Below, one piece after another: positions 60,838 to 64,000 of a stretch of DNA of 64,000 nt (position 1 is its first letter; every line of letters starts with the position of its first letter). The notes beneath the pieces are model-generated. The model was not told where the DNA came from. It was given only the letters and a program-made list of their open reading frames with translations, and searched no databases. Origin of the DNA: Phylloscopus collybita (lineage: Eukaryota > Chordata > Aves > Passeriformes > Phylloscopidae); NCBI GenBank assembly GCA_027886175.1, contig JAJNNQ010000004.1:2232001-2296000 (forward strand). The letters run 5' to 3'. Position numbers and translations under genes: made by a program.

Positions 60838-62591
60838 AAAAGTGCAATCCCTGTGTCACACTACCCTCTGAGTTAGTCAAAAATGACAATGACAGTCAAG
60901 ATGTCCCTGTGACTACTGCCTACTGCCTCAATTCCTGGTCACGTTTTGACTAAGGACTTTGATGTTAGTGATTAGACCAGACAGACCAAGTCAGTCCAAT
61001 TCTGACCTCTCAGACAGGAGAAAAATATTTCTTTTTCCTTTTCTTTAATTCTAAGATTAAGTATTTTGGGGCAATGAAGGGTCTCAGAGTCCAAATCTAA
61101 TTCCATTTTTACTGGGTTTTTATGTGTACTGTTCTTACCCCCGGAATTAATCATCTTGGGTTTCTGTGGTCTTTGTACAAAATACATGGCATGGAGAGAA
61201 AGGATCTATTTTTGCTGACTCTGGAAAAATTATAAACAACCAAATGTATAGGTCAGGAAAGGGGAATAATAGCTGCAAATGCAAACAACTGTCAGCAGCA
61301 CATTTTAGTGCATTAATAATTTACATTCCACAGAAAGTTTAATTTATGCAAAGTGAGAATTTTGTGGTGTAGCTAGTGAAGGCACACATGATTCTGGGTA
61401 TAACAAATCTATAGCGAGCCCATGACTGCCAGGACTCTTGGTTCCATCACAGCTTTTGCATACAGTTTGCACAGTGTCTTTCTCAACACACCAATGTCTC
61501 TTACTGAGTTCAGTCTCATCCATTAAAAAAAAAAAAAAAAAGTCTTCTGAGGCCTACCAGGCTAAAGAAATACCCAGAATGCCAAAATGTGCACAGCAAA
61601 ATATTTAGAAAAGTTGTCAACAAAAGGGAAAAAAACATATAATTACTTCCAAGCCTCGTGACTCTGAACCAGTCATAACTGATGCAATGTCTCTCCAGCT
61701 GCTGCATCTCAGCTGCTGCATCTCAGCTGCTTCAGATCCAGCCCTGCTCCAAGGCCTCCCACAGACAGTATCCCACTGGAGGCCTGAGGACACCCCACCA
61801 TCCAGCAAACAGATGCTGGTGGGCCAGAAAGAGATGGCTTCTCTGCTGACAACATACAGCAATGAAAGGAGACTGACCAAGCTCCCAAGCCATCTTGGAG
61901 CTTGCAACAAAAACCATCAAATACGAATGACTTTCCTTAGGCTTCCCCAAACACCTTGTATGAAATATGTTTCAGTTTTCTGAGCCTACTGCCCCACTCA
62001 TCCCTCTCAGGCCAGAGAGCCATGCAAACACATTTCTGCATACCCAGGAGACACAGAGACCAGAAAGGTTGTTCTCTCCTGAAAACCATCAGAAAGGAAC
62101 ATGCAGCCTCTTTCCAGACTTGCCCTGCACCTGGGCTGAAGAATAAAACTTCTGGCTAAGTCTCTTTTGACTGTGCTTTTCCCACACTCTCACTTCACTC
62201 CAGGTTCAGAACGGAGAGCTAATGATGTCGAAGGAGAAGGTAATTAGCTTGTTGTGTGTGTTTAGTTTTGGTTTGGAACTGGGAAAGCAAAATGAACTGG
62301 GTTTCATGGACTTGATGGTGCCCCAACTTAATGCTTCAGGGGCAAAATCCTGGATTTAAAAAGACTGTTTACACAAATGTTTTTAATTCTGCTTTGCCTT
62401 GCAACCTTAAGCAATCTTCAGGTCAGGTTTTTTTGGTGGTGTTTTTTGGTGGTGTTTTTTGGTGGGTGTTTTTGTTTTTGTTTTGTTTTGTTTTGTTTTT
62501 GTTGTTGTTGTGAGGTTTTTTGTTTTTTGGGGTTTTTTTTGTTTTGGTTTTTTTTTGGTTTTGGGGGGGGGTTGTTGTTTTTTGTGTTTTT

Positions 62592-62623
<32 letters not shown>

Positions 62624-64000
62624 GGTGGTTTTTTTGTTTTTTTTTTCCCCTGCAGAATATATGTACATATATTAAACAAGATTGATTTCAAGACATTTGA
62701 TTGATCAGATGCAAAACAATGTCTCTACACCCTATCTTCTTCCAAGGTCAGACAGTAAAGAGATCAGCAAATGGCTGTAGGTTTTTAATAATTGATTCAT
62801 TAACCCTGAGTTTAGAAGACTAACTAAAAACAAGGTCTGCACATGAGGCTTCAATAACTGTGGTTTAAAAACACTTAGGAGGATTGTCAGCCAACAGGAC
62901 ACAGCAGCATATGTCCACACTACCCCACCCTATCTATCATTCCATCCCTTGCACTCTGCAGAAAGCGCACCTGAGAAGGGTAGTTCAGAGCTCTCTCTTT
63001 GCATAAATTACAGAGCCTGGCTTTAACCCTGGTCTGGTTTGTGAACAGTCCTCACAGAGTTGTGCAGCATGGCACTACAGTGTCAGTCATATGAGACCTC
63101 CCCACTGCCACCTCATCCATACACAGCAGCGACACACTTTTCTACAGAAGCACACAGCCACCCTCATCATGTTTCATGTCAGGTTGAAGCTGTGCTGCTG
63201 ACAAAACAGAGCATCACGTGCTCTGCAAATGTGCACTACCAGCATCGAGATCTTTGCTTTTTTTTAATGTCTGCCACAAGCAAGCATTCAGCTTTGTTTC
63301 TCTGTAAATGCTGCATGAGGAAGGAAAACTGGCATTTGAGCTCTGAAGACCACAATGCATAGTTGTGCGCTCACAGCATGGGATCAAGGTTTGCCTTGCA
63401 CTGAAAACACAGTTAAAGTCCTCCTTATGTTCTTTAATCATTTCTTTAGTCTTTGGCTTTAAGTTAATTTTCTAGGACAAATATTCCATTGTGCCTTTAA
63501 TGTATTCCAAGCACACCAATCTCGTATGATCTGCTGCATTAACACCCCCACCCCACCAGGCTGCTCCAAAGTGTTGGCTAGTGTCAATGTTAAGATTTTT
63601 GAAAAGCTAAAAAATATGCAAAATTGAACCAATATGGAAAAGCAGGTCAAGTGACCAGAGTTCAGATGAGGAAAGAAATTTTGACCTCAGTTCTGTGCAC
63701 AGTTGGGATTAAAGCAATATGGCAAGACAGCCGCATCACAGGAGTGCTGCAGGAGGGCAAGGAGAAGGCAGAGCAGTGTAGGCAGTGGACAGTCCAGCTG
63801 CACAGCAGTCTACCATGAAACAGGGCACTGTTAAGGGCTCATGGATAATGGCCAGGGGGTGGTAATACACAAGGGGTGGCATGGGGGCATCTGCTGTGGA
63901 CAACCTCAACAAGAGGTGAAGCAATTCTTAGGAAATTGGAGGAAACCTCAAGATGGCAGGGCCACATTCCCCACTAGTAGTAGCTTCTGGAAGGGCCCTG
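60838..64000. other. Unclassified sequence, no gene seen
   Basis: Contains a 17-A run at 61525-61541 and the G/T-rich tract listed next. No exon or transposon recognised. Confidence 0.4.
62430..62648. repeat. Long G/T-rich low-complexity tract
   Basis: About 220 bases almost free of A and C on the plus strand, made of GGTGTTTTTT, GTTTT and TTG units with a run of nine G at 62563-62571. Long frames on both strands here are compositional artefacts. Confidence 0.95.

Noticed and set aside
62377..62704. Phe/Gly-rich and Lys/Asn/Thr-rich frames
   Set aside because: Products of the G/T-rich low-complexity tract.

Overview
The window looks like non-coding nuclear DNA from a bird, most likely a songbird. 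I found no host exon, tRNA or rRNA that I could defend. The bird call rests on repeat content: at least ten CR1 LINE pieces with typical CR1 3' tails, several avian-type LTRs, and one endogenous retrovirus (ERV) with an alpharetrovirus-like LTR and gag start joined to a gammaretrovirus-type env. Much of the remaining sequence is AT-rich and unclassified, as expected for intergenic or intronic DNA.

Layout. 1-12.9 kb: unique sequence with CR1 pieces at 2.33-3.37 kb (+), 8.0 kb (+, old tail), 9.28-11.07 kb (-) and an old one at 11.7-12.2 kb (-). 12.9-15.36 kb: a deleted provirus with both LTRs, a 6-bp target duplication (CATAGA), a tRNA-Phe-type primer site, the first codons of gag, and env. 16.56-18.4 kb: two solo LTRs on the minus strand. 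18.4-32.9 kb: mostly unique, with ancient MIR-like SINE traces at 20.8, 26.0 and 32.1 kb, a 43-A run at 26.8 kb and a (GAAAA)17 plus 41-A tract at 29.5 kb. 32.9-35.1 kb: three LTRs nested inside one another. 37.1-38.5 kb: two CR1 copies tail to tail. 39.9-40.2 kb: a small alpha/beta-type LTR (-). 41.2-42.5 kb: a CR1 (-) split by a solo LTR. 45.5-46.3 kb: probable very old CR1 (-). 47.9-53.1 kb: a near-full-length, decayed CR1 (+) carrying a 728-bp solo LTR and a further unidentified insert. 53.1-64 kb: unique DNA with a small CpG-rich patch at 58.1-58.35 kb, a CR1 tail at 60.6 kb and a G/T-rich tract at 62.4-62.65 kb.

How the parts relate. The nesting gives a relative order of events: MIR and old CR1 first, then the CR1 copies at 41 and 48-53 kb, then the solo LTR family with 5-bp target duplications (four copies, two of them inside CR1 and one inside an older LTR), then a 399-bp LTR inserted into one of those. 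The 12.9-kb provirus is comparatively young (about nine substitutions plus one 8-bp indel between its LTRs, counted by eye). I did not find a clearly new functional system. The most interesting items are the chimeric provirus with a long open transmembrane frame, the three-level LTR nest, and palindromes that look like template-switch events.
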